DNA from: Dryas octopetala
Lineage: Eukaryota > Streptophyta > Magnoliopsida > Rosales > Rosaceae
Length of the DNA: 64,000 nt
Direction of reading: 5' to 3'
NCBI GenBank assembly: GCA_963921425.1
Contig: OY992833.1
Coordinates: forward strand, 3,722,501-3,786,500
Shown one piece after another: positions 10,430 through 21,387 of the stretch. The notes below the pieces were generated by a model. It did no database searches and was not told the origin of the DNA. It was given only the letters and a program-made list of their open reading frames with translations. Both the position numbers and the translations under genes were made by a program. Numbering within the stretch: the stretch's first letter is position 1; each line of letters begins with the position of its first letter.

Positions 10430-13233
10430 GATTTCTTGGTCGTCCGATGGCGGATGGCAGCGAGACCGGTGGCGATGGAATCGTCTCCCTCTTCTCTTCC
10501 TCCCAGTGGCCGGCATCAACACAGAAAACCCCAGACCCGAGATACCCAGCGTCAAATTCCGATCGAACCCTCCTCCTTCGGCGATCTGCTATTTCCGGCC
10601 ACGACACGACCCCGGACCACCTGGGTTGCCTTCCCCTCGTCGCGGCAAGCCTTTCTGTGTCGTTCCCTCACGCCGATGACCACCGTACACGACGGTGCGA
10701 AGATCGAGAAGTCGTTCCTTCTCCGGCGATTTTATGGCTTTTCCAGCGACTTTTGGCCGTCGGTCTAGTTGTCAAAAATGATCCCCTAAGTACAAGTAAT
10801 CTTTCCCCTAAGGTGTTGATTGTTAATTTTGTGAAATTTGTGAAGTTTGATTTTAGGGGTTTAAACCCATTTCGGGTTCCCTTTGATTTCGATTTTGGAA
10901 AATGATTTTGGATGGTTTTTAGACAATTCTCACCCATAAGAACCTATAATTGTCATTTGGAATTGAAAATTTTAGGAAATTATTGATTTTAGATTGTGCC
11001 GCCGCTACCACCGTCGGCTCCGCCACTTGTAGCGGTGAGTTGGATGGTTTTTCGTATTGTTCAACTTCCCTAGGATCTTAGTAGCTTAATTCTAGGTTCG
11101 GTGACTTTTTGGGGTGTTTTTTGTGTGTTGTTTATGGTCGGGCAGCCACCGTGTGTGGTGGTTGGCCGCTCGTTTCGGTTGTTTAACAGCCAGTTGTAAA
11201 ATCTATTTTATATTGTTAGTTCTCTGGTCTTAACAAGTATGTTGGTTCGGGAGAATTCGTAACCCGATGCCATTTCGATTATTGAACCCGAAATCCGAAA
11301 CCTGAAACCTTAGTTTGGTATTTTACCGACAAGGGCATTCGTATTCATTTCACTAAATCTAATCGATTTAGTTTTGAGATAACGTTTGAGTAAACCCTAG
11401 ACTTTCGATTAAGTCCTAAGGGTAGTTTGGTCATTTTACGTAACCCTCGAGAAACGGAACGGAACGGTTGTACGATTAGACGATGGATATCATTTGGTGG
11501 TGATCGTGTGGTACGAGCTAAGTGGAGCTTTGCTTGGAATCCAAGTGGGTGATTCCTGGTTTCAGACTTGTGGATTTGTTATTAGACATTTGTTGTCTAA
11601 TTTGTGTGATTTGGTGAATTGTTATTATTCAAATTATGTTATGAATTTCATTATCATTATTGGGATTCTCTGTTGTTAAGTTGATAATTGTGGCCGGAGG
11701 TTAATTTACCATCTTAGTAAGATAAAAATGAATTGGATAAGACACTTAATAACCGGATTATTAAAAGAGTTGTTTCGTGTACTTGTTAATAAATTAAAAT
11801 AAGTTAGGACATACTTTAGAGACTCCACATAATCTCTTGGCTGATTGTGGTGTGACTCTACTCTCATAATTTGGAAATTATAATTTGATTAAGTAACGGT
11901 TGATAATGACATTGACAATTACTGGTTGATCACTGATTGTGAGATGTTGATTAATAAAAATGAATTAGGGCATTCTCTAGTGAGTTCTCATAATCTGTTT
12001 GATTATTGTGAGATTCTACTGTATATCATAATTGGACAAAATAGTTACTCGGTAAAGACAAATAATGTCTATTAGAGAACTATTGTTTATATGCGTCTTT
12101 GTTGAGCGATATGAGCCAAGACACAAAGTTTGTGTCAAGTTTGGCAGAAATATAAATTGATATATGATTTATTTGAGAATAGTTTATGCTGATAATTGAT
12201 TGGTTTGTTGCTTATTTTGCATAATGAATTGACATGGCAACTGAGCATGATAATCAATAAATATTAATTGTTTTTATTTTGGCTCATTAAATTGTATTTC
12301 TTTAAATATTAACTTCCGCAAGTCAAATATATTTTTAATAAATTCTGGTTTTAAATTTAAAACGGCTTACGTATTTTTGGAAATTTGAGAATACAATGCC
12401 AGACAGTTATGGGTTTTATTCTTGAAATCCTTAAAGTACGTGCCGCACGTGCCCGAGGTTCGGGGCGTGACAGGTCCATCAAAAATACTAACATGACAGG
12501 GGCAATTTGGTTATTTCACACCCATTGCCATTCTAGATCACTTTTCTTTCACATGGCGCACTGGGCAGCACATGTGTTTTTGTGGGGCCCACCAGTGTGA
12601 AGAAAGAAAAAAAAATGTTTTGCAAAACCCAAAAAATCAAAAATCCTCCACCTCCCTAACTACCTGCCATTAACACCCATAAACCATTTGACAAAACCAA
12701 AAAAAAAAAAAACAAATTTGTGAGGCTTGTCTTTCGTCTTCCTTGTTGGGCCGCACGTGTGGCATTGATATAGGTGTACAACAAGTGGGCAATTGAACAG
12801 AGAGGTGAAGTGAAAGCCATGCTAATGCCTTTGGAAGAAGATGCCTTTGGAAGGTGTCATTCAGTTCGAGAAGCCCAATTCATTTGCTCATTTCAGAAAA
12901 TAGGGGTAATTTTAATGAATTTAAGAACACTCAATTCCATAATTTGTCTATATTTATGTTTATTTTTTGAAATTTGTGGGTTTGGGTTGCTATGTTTCAG
13001 TCTTGTAGTATTGCTTATTGATAAGGAAGAAAAGTGATCTAGAATGGAGATGAGTGCGAAATAACCAAATTGTCCATGCCATGTCGGCATTTTTGATGGA
13101 CCTAATGACTGAAGTGACAGAATAAGGTAAAATGGGACAAGGGTGTAACAGGTGGTAACTTGGGACAAAAAAGCTTTCAGGTGATAATCTAGGAATGGAA
13201 AACAATTATGGGTGACAAATCATGAAATAAGCC
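9864..13233. mobile_element. Non-autonomous Mutator-like element with long TIRs
   Basis: The 9-bp target duplication TTCTAATTA lies at 9855-9863 and 13234-13242. The terminal inverted repeats are over 200 bp long: the left TIR is 9864-9996 plus 12473-about 12550, interrupted by a solo LTR, and the right TIR is about 13030-13233. Both begin GGCTTATTT and match over the blocks CACCTGAAAG, TTTTACCTTATT, GGTCCATCAAAAAT and CATTCTAGATCACTTTT. Without the nested LTR the element is about 890 bp. The interior (12550-13030) has no transposase. Nine-bp duplications with TIRs this long are characteristic of MULEs. Confidence 0.85.
9997..12472 (+). mobile_element. Solo LTR (2476 bp) nested in a MULE TIR
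   Basis: It starts TGTGAGACCCTG and ends GGGGCGTGACA. Flanking pentamers are GGTCT (9992-9996) and GGTCC (12473-12477), a target duplication with one difference. The inverted copy at the right TIR of the MULE shows what the empty site looked like. It contains a long CT microsatellite (about 10350-10430) and a GC-rich block (10440-10770) that is open in several frames but has no recognisable domain. It is collinear with the reverse complement of 38300-41444. No gag-pol is present. Confidence 0.72.
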
Positions 13234-13280
13234 TTCTAATTATAACCATAGGTGAAAAAAAATTTATGATGACATGATAA

Positions 13281-13753
13281 GAGCATGTACAATGGGAAAA
13301 AGCTAAAAGCTATGCTAAATGCTATAATTTTTTAGCATTTTGTTATAGCTTTTGTGGTTTTTGCTCCAATTGTATAAAAACTATAATTTTGTGTACAACC
13401 AATGTGGGCAAGCCATGTATATAGAATATTGACTCCAATAACCATATGAAGTTTAATTCTCTTTCTTGGTGGACCCACATCTCCAACAATCTCTCTCTTT
13501 TCTTTCTTCCTAGCCAATTAACTCCCACCAACCAACACTAATTTTCTCTTTCCTCACATGCTTTTTTTGATGTGGGGCTACAAATTTTTTGGCATCTACA
13601 ATAGTATTTGCTAATTTTTCACTATATATAGTGAAAAATATATCTTTAGTATAGCAAATGCTAAATATAGCCATGTCATTGTAGTGGATTTTTTATGAAT
13701 TCCACTATATATGGCATTTAGCATAGCATATAGCCATACCATTGCACATGAAC
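13281..13753. mobile_element. Tourist-like MITE
   Basis: The left end is GAGCATGTACAATGG and the right end, read inward, is GTTCATGTGCAATGG, matching at 12 of 15 positions. The flanking trinucleotide TAA (13278-13280 and 13754-13756) fits the PIF/Harbinger target preference. Subterminal blocks GCTATGCTAAATGC and GCATTTAGCATAGC are inverted copies. The TA-rich interior has no coding capacity. Confidence 0.65.
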
Positions 13754-13756
13754 TAA

Positions 13757-14338
13757 GAATAGAAACTCATTTAACTTTAAGAACATACATATATACCAAA
13801 CAACAAGGGTAACTTGAACAGTAAACTATTGGATCTTAATACAAGAATTAGGGTTACAAGTCTCAAGCATTTGATATCAAGTTCTCTATTTAATTAGAAA
13901 GCATGCTTAGCCAAATTTGTAAACTGAAAATGATAATTAATCCACTTTACATCATGTAAACAACATGGCAATAGTAAAACAATTTCATTACAACATAGTA
14001 ATAACATGGCAAAGCAAACAATTGCAACACTTAGTGCACAAGTTCAAAAACGGCAACAAGGTCTCTAGAACCTTTATCCATTTATTTATTTGGTCAAGGT
14101 TAAACTAGTTCTTATACTGTGATACGAAAACAAAATTTATCAATTCCTTTTATTTGAAAGAAATTCGGGAAAGTAAACTCTTAGTTGACACTTTCTACTG
14201 CCTTAGCTTAATCTAAAGCCTCCAATTTGTTAATTGGTCACGGTCCAAGCTAGTAAAACACACTTTGTTAATTCCTTATGGTTGGAAAAAATTTTGGAAA
14301 GGTGAAACTCCTATACAAAATTATTTCTTGACTTAACT
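13757..14338. other. AT-rich unassigned stretch
   Basis: No gene seen. A weak internal direct repeat lies around 14155-14215 and 14285-14340 (GAAAG-AAA-TCGGGAAAG versus GGAAAAAATTTTGGAAAGG, each followed by a CTTAACTTA/CTTAGCTTA block). This sequence resumes at 21383 after the inserted Ty3-type element. Confidence 0.4.
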
Positions 14339-14343
14339 TAGCC

Positions 14344-14979
14344 TGTTCGTATGACTAATCATCTCGGCATAACGACAAGTCACACAAGGCCCAACACCAT
14401 GCTGTTTGGGCCTAGACCCAAAAGACTAAGCCCTTCCTGGGCTCCTAGCCCATGATCCACTAGGCTCCGGCCTCATGGGCTCCGGCCCCCTGGGCCCCGG
14501 CCTCTTAGGCTCCGGCCTTCTAAGCTCCAGCCTCCTAGGCCCCGACCCGTGTCAACTCACTCGGATCCTCAAGACCGGTGACACGTGGCGCTCCTACAGT
14601 GCAAGACATCACAAGGGACACGTGTCATCACCGGATTGGTTGACACTCTTCCAAAGGTACTATAAAAGAGGTACCTTCTTGTCACAAAAGAACAACTGAA
14701 ATCATTATTATACTATTCACTCACTCTGCTCTCAGATCTCTCTGAACACTGACTTGAGCGTCGGAGGAGCTTTGGCCGGCACCACACCGGTGCCCTTCCC
14801 GCTCACTTTTGTGTACTTGCGCAGGGTGCTCTGGATATCATTCTCTCTCATTCCTCACCAGTCGGACCCCAGCTATCCGTTCCTGCCCCACTTCGACGTG
14901 TCATCCGCTCAGTGGTGGGTCAACGGGCCTACGTGGTTCGACTTGACGTTGACTGCTCTACCATTTTTGGGCATCAACA
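14344..14979 (+). repeat. 5' LTR of gag-only element
   Basis: 636 bp, TG...CA ends. The promoter region has a TATAAAAG box at about 14663. Runs of GGCTCCGGCC-type repeats fill 14462-14545. Confidence 0.92.
14655..14678 (+). promoter_or_regulatory. TATA box set in a palindrome
   Basis: TATAAAAG is enclosed by the inverted arms AAGGTAC and GTACCTT, so the box sits at the centre of an imperfect palindrome. The same arrangement recurs in the 3' LTR near 21060. It probably marks the U3 core promoter of the element. Confidence 0.55.
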
Positions 14980-15037
14980 GTTTGGCGCCGTCTGTGGGAA
15001 AGTTACAACTTTTCCCCATTGAATTCTCTACCCTCAG

Positions 15038-17629
15038 TTGAGGTGCAGAAACCTTCCGAGCTTCCGAGCTCCCGAGCTTCCGAGCTCCCTAGCTTCCGAG
15101 CTACCGACCCTCACAATGTCTGACGGAGGTCCTATCCTCGACCAAGTTGACAACACCCCGCTGGTTGACAAGCGAGGTAAGAAGACTGCCGAATCTGATC
15201 AGGAAGAGTACATCCAGCGTTTGGAGGCTCAGCTCCAACGAGCCCAGGAACAGCTCGACCTCCAAAAAGGTGCAACACAGCTTTATGAGCGACTCCTCCG
15301 TGACAGGGAAGGACATACCACTCCCCGGAGTGGTGAGAGGAGGAACCCCCATGACAGGGACGAACACACCGCTCTCCGGAGTGGTGAGATGAGGGATCCC
15401 CCCCGAAGGGACCAAAATGTTCCCCGCCAATTGGATGTAGGGCAAGGTAGCCATCCGCCCCCAGGTTTCCAAAAGAGACTTGTCCACCCGGTCAGCCGGG
15501 CTCGATCTGGCGAGCATCCTACCCGCTCTGAGGAGTTCCACATTTACCGGGACTGTCGTCATCTGCTCGACGACAACCGCTCTCGGCGAGAAGAGCAGCG
15601 GACGAACCGGGGCGAATCCAACCCGCGTCCCCGAGACTTGGAGGAGGAGCAGGGGCGATCCAACCCGCGCCCCCGAGACTTGGAGGAAGAGCAGGCCCCC
15701 CGTCCCAAGCGACGACGGGGAGAAGAGCAGGTCCTCTCGGCTGGGCGCCGCGCAGAAAGTAACACTTATATAAGTGAACAAGTCGCTGACTCCGGTAACA
15801 GCGGCTCTCTTCCACCAGACCAGCTCCAGCAACTTCTCATGGACATCAGTGAGCGCCTGAAAAGAGTGGAAGGAGGAAGTCGGGGTGGGCACCCATCTTT
15901 AGAAACAAGGGAGCTGCCTGGACCTTTCACAGCTCGCATCCTATCCGCTCCTCCGGTTGGCGACGTCCGACCTCCCAAAATCACTCCATACACAGGGAAG
16001 GAAGACCCATATGATCACCTCATGAGTTTCAGATCCGCTCTGGAATCTAAAGGTGCTGATGACATTACGAAGTGTCGAATCTTCCCTTCCACCCTCTCTG
16101 GCAGTGCAAGGGACTGGTTCTACCAACTTCCTCCGGGCTCGGTTGATTGCTTCAACGAGCTCCGAGAGCTCTTCCTAGGTCAGTATATCATCCAGACCGA
16201 TAGAATCTACACCACGGATGACCTGACTCGAGTCCGACAGGGCAGCAGGGAATCCCTCCGGGAATACATTACTCGATTTCAGCTAGAGCGATCTCGGTGT
16301 CGCGACTGTGATGAGAAGGTAGCCTTCGCCGCCTTCAAGGGTGGTCTCCTGGAGGGGGACTTCTTGTTCGAACTCAACCGCCGCAATCCACGCACCTACA
16401 AAGAACTTATGCAAGAGGCCATTGCCTATGCTACTGCGGAATTCAAAACATATGGGAAGAAGCCGCCCACCATGGATCGCCCAAGTACCGACCAGGCCAT
16501 CATAGTGCCACCCCAGCCCAAGCCCTACTCAGGTAGCCAGCATGGGGGGTCCGGGAAAAAGTTCAGTAAATTCACCAAGAAGCAATTTGGTGATGGTAGA
16601 GGTGGAGGACAACGAAGGGAGGAAACCTATCAGACATCCTACGCCTCCAGGTTCAAAGTCTATACAATTCTCAATGTTACTTATACAGAATTGTATCCTC
16701 AGATCAAGGACATCCTTCCCAAGCTCCCACCCCGCCCACCACAAACACGGTACCGGGCCAACAAGAACTTCTTTTGCCTTTATCATAATGACCATGGCCA
16801 TGACACCGAGGCATGCAGAGCCTTTAAAGAGGCAATAGAAACTTTGGTACAGGAAGGAAAATTGGATGGCTTTATAGACAAGGAGGCCACCGAGAAGGCC
16901 AAGGCCGAAGGACAACGACGGGGGCGGGTCAATACCATCTATGGGGGCCCGACCCTCGCTGGCAACTCCAACAGAGCTAGGAAGGAATATGCCCGAAGTG
17001 CTCAACCATGCTCCGGCGTTATGGCTGTAGACTTCCACCGTAGCAAAAAGACTCCTAAGCTCGGATGGTCGCCCATTTCCTTTGCTGAGGAAGAGGAACG
17101 TGATTTGATCTTCCCACACGATGACCCCTTGGTCATCGAAGCCACCATAGCTAATTTTGATGTGGCTCGGATCCTTATCGACTGTGGTAGCTCCGTCAAC
17201 ATCCTCTTCGCCCCAGCCTTCACCGCTCTTGGAATCGACCAGGAGAGGCTTGACCGGTCGATCGCTCCTTTGCTCAGCTTTTCGGGCGACATGGTCACCC
17301 CTCTTGGTGGGATCTACCTTCCCCTCACCCTCGGGAGGTATCCTTCGTCCGCTACCACAACTACTCAGTTTTTGGTGGTCGACTGCCCCACAGCTTATAA
17401 CGTCATCCTGGGACGACCGGCCCTTAACCAATTAAGGGTTATGATCTCCACTCACTTACTTTTGATCAAGTTCCCGACCCCATGTGGAACGGGGGTAGTC
17501 AAAGGCAATCAAGTGTCAGCCAGGTCCTGCTATATAACTTCAGTCAAGAAGAAGAAAGAGGTCAAGCCCTCTATGGCTGTTTGTGTCTCCAACACCTGCC
17601 CTACCCCAGACGCCCTACAAAACCATTGA
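15038..17629 (+). CDS. Gag-protease reading frame of the Ty3-type element
   Basis: The open frame is 863 codons. The natural start is probably the methionine of M-S-D-G-G-P at 15116 rather than the upstream one. The N-terminal third is charged and repetitive, with tandem RPRDLEEEQ segments. The central part is a plant retrotransposon gag domain (about residues 310-430; DPYDHLMSF, SARDWFYQLP, SIDCFNEL-like). A Cys/His knuckle FCLYHNDHGHDTEAC lies near residue 580. The C-terminal part has an aspartic-protease-like segment with LIDCGSSVNILF near residue 715 (D-C-G in place of the usual D-T/S-G). The protein would form the particle and process itself. No polymerase follows. Confidence 0.85.
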   Translation: MRCRNLPSFRAPELPSSLASELPTLTMSDGGPILDQVDNTPLVDKRGKKTAESDQEEYIQRLEAQLQRAQEQLDLQKGATQLYERLLRDREGHTTPRSGERRNPHDRDEHTALRSGEMRDPPRRDQNVPRQLDVGQGSHPPPGFQKRLVHPVSRARSGEHPTRSEEFHIYRDCRHLLDDNRSRREEQRTNRGESNPRPRDLEEEQGRSNPRPRDLEEEQAPRPKRRRGEEQVLSAGRRAESNTYISEQVADSGNSGSLPPDQLQQLLMDISERLKRVEGGSRGGHPSLETRELPGPFTARILSAPPVGDVRPPKITPYTGKEDPYDHLMSFRSALESKGADDITKCRIFPSTLSGSARDWFYQLPPGSVDCFNELRELFLGQYIIQTDRIYTTDDLTRVRQGSRESLREYITRFQLERSRCRDCDEKVAFAAFKGGLLEGDFLFELNRRNPRTYKELMQEAIAYATAEFKTYGKKPPTMDRPSTDQAIIVPPQPKPYSGSQHGGSGKKFSKFTKKQFGDGRGGGQRREETYQTSYASRFKVYTILNVTYTELYPQIKDILPKLPPRPPQTRYRANKNFFCLYHNDHGHDTEACRAFKEAIETLVQEGKLDGFIDKEATEKAKAEGQRRGRVNTIYGGPTLAGNSNRARKEYARSAQPCSGVMAVDFHRSKKTPKLGWSPISFAEEEERDLIFPHDDPLVIEATIANFDVARILIDCGSSVNILFAPAFTALGIDQERLDRSIAPLLSFSGDMVTPLGGIYLPLTLGRYPSSATTTTQFLVVDCPTAYNVILGRPALNQLRVMISTHLLLIKFPTPCGTGVVKGNQVSARSCYITSVKKKKEVKPSMAVCVSNTCPTPDALQNH

Positions 17630-17779
17630 GGTCGTCCGTCCAGGCACATACAGGCTCCGCGCCACGACCGGCAAGGAACTCGGCCGCCCTTGGCGCGCCG
17701 AGCACCTCCGCTACTTTTACAAGTAGACACATGTTGTACCCCCCGGGGACTTTTTTCAATTTCATCTATGTTATCGCTT

Positions 17780-18275
17780 TAGTAAATGAGAGTCCTACCA
17801 TGGACACATTTTTCTTCATTTTTATTCAAAGTGTTAATTGGCTGTATGGACCCCCGGGCCATCAGACATCCGACCCTACCCATACCCGCCCCATGCATTC
17901 AAGGGAAGCCAAGTACCATGCATTCCGGGCGCGGCTATGGCAAATGCATTCAAGGGAAACTAAGTACCATGCATTCACGGAAGTCCTACCACGGACACTT
18001 TTTTCTTCATTTTTTTCTCAAAGTCTTAATTGGCTGTATGGACCCCCGGGCCATCAGACATCCGACCCTGCCCATATCCGCCCATGCATTCAAGGGAAGC
18101 TAAGTACCATGCATTCAGGGCGCGGCTGTGGCACATGCATTCAAGGGAACTTAAGTACCATGCATTCAAGGGAAAATCAATCTCATGCATTCAAGGGAAA
18201 CTAAGTACCATGCATTCAGAGAAAAATCAATTTCATGCATCCAAGGGAAACTAAGTACCATGCATTCGATAACAT
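17780..18275 (+). repeat. Nested tandem repeats with CATGCATTC motif
   Basis: Two copies of a roughly 200-bp unit (about 17786-17985 and 17986-18165) each contain GGACCCCCGGGCCATCAGAC. They are followed by a run of shorter units, about 28 bp, built on CATGCATTCAAGGGAAACTA. They lie between gag and the GC-rich 3' part of the Ty3-type element. Confidence 0.85.
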
Positions 18276-18602
18276 TCTGCAATACCATGTATTCAAAAGA
18301 AGGGCATCCTACCCCATAACGGGTTGGACACCCTCCAAATCATCCAAATATCATAAAGTACAAACTTAATAATCGAAAGAGTTTGTAATTTGGTACGGGT
18401 TACATCCGACCCGACCATATAACTTAAACAAAAATAGGGCGATGGTCCGCCCACCCCTGCCCCCGGGCCATGTTTGCTTCAAACATTTATTTGGGATCCT
18501 CTCCCATGTCATGCTCCCCGCCTGTGGATGCTCCATCCTCGGGCTCTCCCCCCTGGGTACCTCCCTCTGGGACGTTGGCATGCCCATCATTACTGCCAGC
18601 CC

Positions 18603-18905
18603 CTAACAGACCACCTGCTTGGCTCGGCTCAGCTCCTCCTCGCACTGCTCCAACTCTTGCCTAGCCTGGTCTGCCTTCTTCCTGGCCTGCAGTAGCTCGG
18701 CCTGCAATGCATTGATTAGGCTTCCTGCCCAGGCTCGAGCCCAGGCTTCCGCCCTGCTTACCACCCAGGCTTCCGCGCCGCGCACCCACTCAGGCTTCCG
18801 CGCCGCGCACCCACCCAGGCTTCCACGCCGCTGACACCAGCTTCCTCCGAGCTTCCGCCTAGTGCACCACCAGCCCCGGCCCGAGCCCAGGCTTCCGCCC
18901 CGCAC
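18603..18905 (-). CDS. Possible antisense ORF with coiled coil
   Basis: On the strand opposite gag, a 100-codon open frame ends in a heptad-like segment (LINALQAELLQARKKADQA and following E/Q/R-rich residues) that looks like a real coiled coil, preceded by Gly/Trp/Arg-rich repeats. Some Tat-lineage plant elements carry an extra antisense ORF downstream of gag-pol, and this sits in that place. The repetitive N-terminal part could be chance. I would not assign a function. Confidence 0.25.
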   Translation of the reverse strand: MRGGSLGSGRGWWCTRRKLGGSWCQRRGSLGGCAARKPEWVRGAEAWVVSRAEAWARAWAGSLINALQAELLQARKKADQARQELEQCEEELSRAKQVVC

Positions 18906-19449
18906 ACCTGCCCATCAAAAAAAAAAAAACCACCAAAAATCAAGATGGGAAGTACTCGGAATACCAAGACAACACTATGGACATATCAAGATCGCTACTG
19001 GTTTCCCACCCCTCATATGTGCTCTTCCACCCCCAAATTTACAACATTCACCCTATCACTTTTCACATGCTCAGCCACCAACCAGTTATCAAAGCCAATA
19101 TTCAAAAAATCAATTCAAGGGGAAGAGCCATGACAACCCATGCCTTACCAGTCTTCCGCGGCTTCAACAGCTCAGACGGGTTCCGACCCACTCATCTTGT
19201 TTCCTATGTACCTGGCAAAAAACACAACAATACCCAATAAATTACAAAGTCCAAAATGTAGGCGTGTGGCCTACCCAGGGCTCGGCAAGGTTCATACCCA
19301 TTGCCCCTCCACCTGCCTCTACTCACATTATCCACAAATTCACAAATAGAATTCCAAGGTCCGCCTCAGGCTGGACGACCACAACTTCTCAAAGTTCTCA
19401 ATTTTTTCAAAGGCACAATCAATATATCAAGTGGGTAGACAAACTTTTA

Positions 19450-20135
19450 TTTGAATTACCTACCTCAAAGTAGGAAAATCAAGCAGCCCACCGCAACGAG
19501 CACCACCTCCACCCGACCCCCCTGCACAACGCGGCTGCACCCGAGCCCACTGCTGCAAGCAACCCGAGCCCATTGCGAGCAGCCCACTGCTCCGAGCCGA
19601 GCAGTCCACCACCCCCGCGCCAAGGCACACAGCCGACCTCTCCGACGTCCGCGCACACAGGCCCGGCCCGAGCCCAACCTCCACCTCCAATCCGAGCCGC
19701 GCAGCTCTCCCCTCCAACCCGCGCCGACCCGAGAAGATCAGCCCACGTTCCGACCCGAGCAGAACCGCTGCGACAGAACACCCGAGCCGAGCACCGCCCA
19801 CTGCGCGATCCGAAACCCAGCAACCGCGCCGCCCCGAGCCGCGACAGAGCCCGAGCCGAGCAGCCCCTGCACCGCGCCTTGCAGCCCCTGCAGACCCGAG
19901 CCTCTCTCTCCGACCCGAGCCTCTCTCTCTCCGACCCGAGCTCGACGAGCAGACCACCCCGCGCACCCGAGCCTTTTCCTGCTCTGCTCCGACCCGGGCA
20001 CCACCCCTCAACCCGAGCCCGACGTCCAGCCTCTCTCCTGCTCCTCCGCTCCGCGCCGCCGACCCGAGATGACCCAGCCCCTCCTGCTCCTTCAAACCCG
20101 AGCAGCCCCCTCCTTTTTGGATCCGCCCCCTCTAT
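19450..20135. other. GC-rich CCCGAGC-repeat block
   Basis: Dense CCCGAGCC/GCAGCCC repetition makes several overlapping frames open on both strands, with Pro/Arg/Ala-rich or Gly/Arg-rich translations. No domain is visible. Compositional artefact within the Ty3-type element rather than a gene. It is followed by several poly-A and poly-G tracts (20150-20520). Confidence 0.6.
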
Positions 20136-20746
20136 TTAGTTCACTCCAGTTTCAACCACAAAAAAAAGAGGGCAGCCCCTATATTCGGTTGTTTTAAAAA
20201 AAAAACAAAAACAAAAAAACAAAAAAAGGGGGGGGGGAGCCTATATTCGGAACTTTCAAAAAAAAAAAAAAAAAAAAAGGGGCAACTCTCTCTCCTAAAA
20301 TAGTCACAAAAAAAAAGGGGGGAGAGATGAGGGTGTGGAATCCTTTATATTAGGGCTCTACCATTTAATTCCAGATTCTCATTTACAAAGGGCGACATCC
20401 CACCATTAAAATCGGATGAGATTCACTGGGATTACACGAAGCGTCTACTGCTCGGAGTACAGGGTGATCAGAAACCCAAAAAAAAAAAAAAAAAAAAAAA
20501 AATGATGATACAGGGTCTACTGCTCGGAATACAGGGTGATCAGAAATTCAAAAACCAAAAAAAGTATCATCTGCAACCCCCAAGCTTTCCTGCAGTACAG
20601 CTTTTCTTGCTAAGGAACTTGGGGGACTTCTAGACAATAGCTTAAGCAGGAACAAGTGTGTGGTTACTTGTCGTTCTGCTCGGACTCTTTTGTGTACAAA
20701 GTTCCCAACCAAGAAGTATCTTTTGCTCGGAAACTTGGGGGACTTC

Positions 20747-21382
20747 TGTTCGTATGACTAATCATCTCGGCATAACGACAAGTCACACAAGGCCCAACAC
20801 CATGCTGTTTGGGCCTAGACCCAAAAGACTAAGCCCTTCCTGGGCTCCTAGCCCATGATCCACTAGGCTCCGGCTTCATGGGCTCCGGCCCCCTGGGCCC
20901 CGGCCTCTTAGGCTCCGGCCTTCTAAGCTCCAGCCTCCTAGGCCCCGACCCGTGTCAACTCACTCGGATCCTCAAGACCGGTGACACGTGGCGCTCCTAC
21001 AGTGCAAGACATCACAAGGGACACGTGTCATCACCGGATTGGTTGACACTCTTCCAAAGGTACTATAAAAGAGGTACCTTCTTGTCACAAAAGAACAACT
21101 GAAATCATTATTATACTATTCACTCACTCTGCTCTCAGATCTCTCTGAACACTGACTTGAGCGTCGGAGGAGCTTTGGCCGGCACCACACCGGTGCCCTT
21201 CCCGCTCACTTTTGTGTACTTGCGCAGGGTGCTCTGGATATCATTCTCTCTCATTCCTCACCAGTCGGACCCCAGCTATCCGTTCCTGCCCCACTTCGAC
21301 GTGTCATCCGCTCAGTGGTGGGTCAACGGGCCTACGTGGTTCGACTTGACGTTGACTGCTCTACCATTTTTGGGCATCAACA
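20747..21382 (+). repeat. 3' LTR of gag-only element
   Basis: 636 bp, equal in length to the 5' LTR and differing from it at one position by eye. Confidence 0.92.
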
Positions 21383-21387
21383 TAGCC

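Larger units (their letters stand above)
14344..21382 (+). mobile_element. Young gag-only Ty3-type LTR element (7039 bp)
   Basis: Two 636-bp LTRs (14344-14979 and 20747-21382) begin TGTTCG and end ATCAACA, and by eye they differ at a single position. The target duplication TAGCC flanks it at 14339-14343 and 21383-21387. A primer-binding-type sequence TTTGGCGCCGTCTGTGGGAA follows the 5' LTR. Purine-rich AAACTTGGGGGAC precedes the 3' LTR. The body carries one gag-protease reading frame and long non-coding sequence. No reverse transcriptase, RNase H or integrase domain was recognised, so it looks like a non-autonomous gag-carrying element (Tat/Ogre-like by its gag). One difference in 636 bp implies a very recent insertion, on the order of tens to a few hundred thousand years depending on the rate assumed. 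Confidence 0.92.

Noticed and set aside
10263-10905. Frames over the CT/GC-rich block of a solo LTR
   Set aside because: Three overlapping frames plus antisense ones are open because of composition; the related block at 40.6-41.0 kb does not keep a clear common frame.
15101-15892. 263-codon antisense frame under gag
   Set aside because: Shadow of the repetitive, codon-biased gag N-terminus.
16529-17431. 300-codon antisense frame under the gag-protease region
   Set aside because: Mirror of the real coding strand; no domain of its own.
19451-20197. 248-codon Pro/Arg-rich plus frame and 211-codon minus frame
   Set aside because: Both come from CCCGAGC-type repetition; no non-repetitive segment supports a protein.
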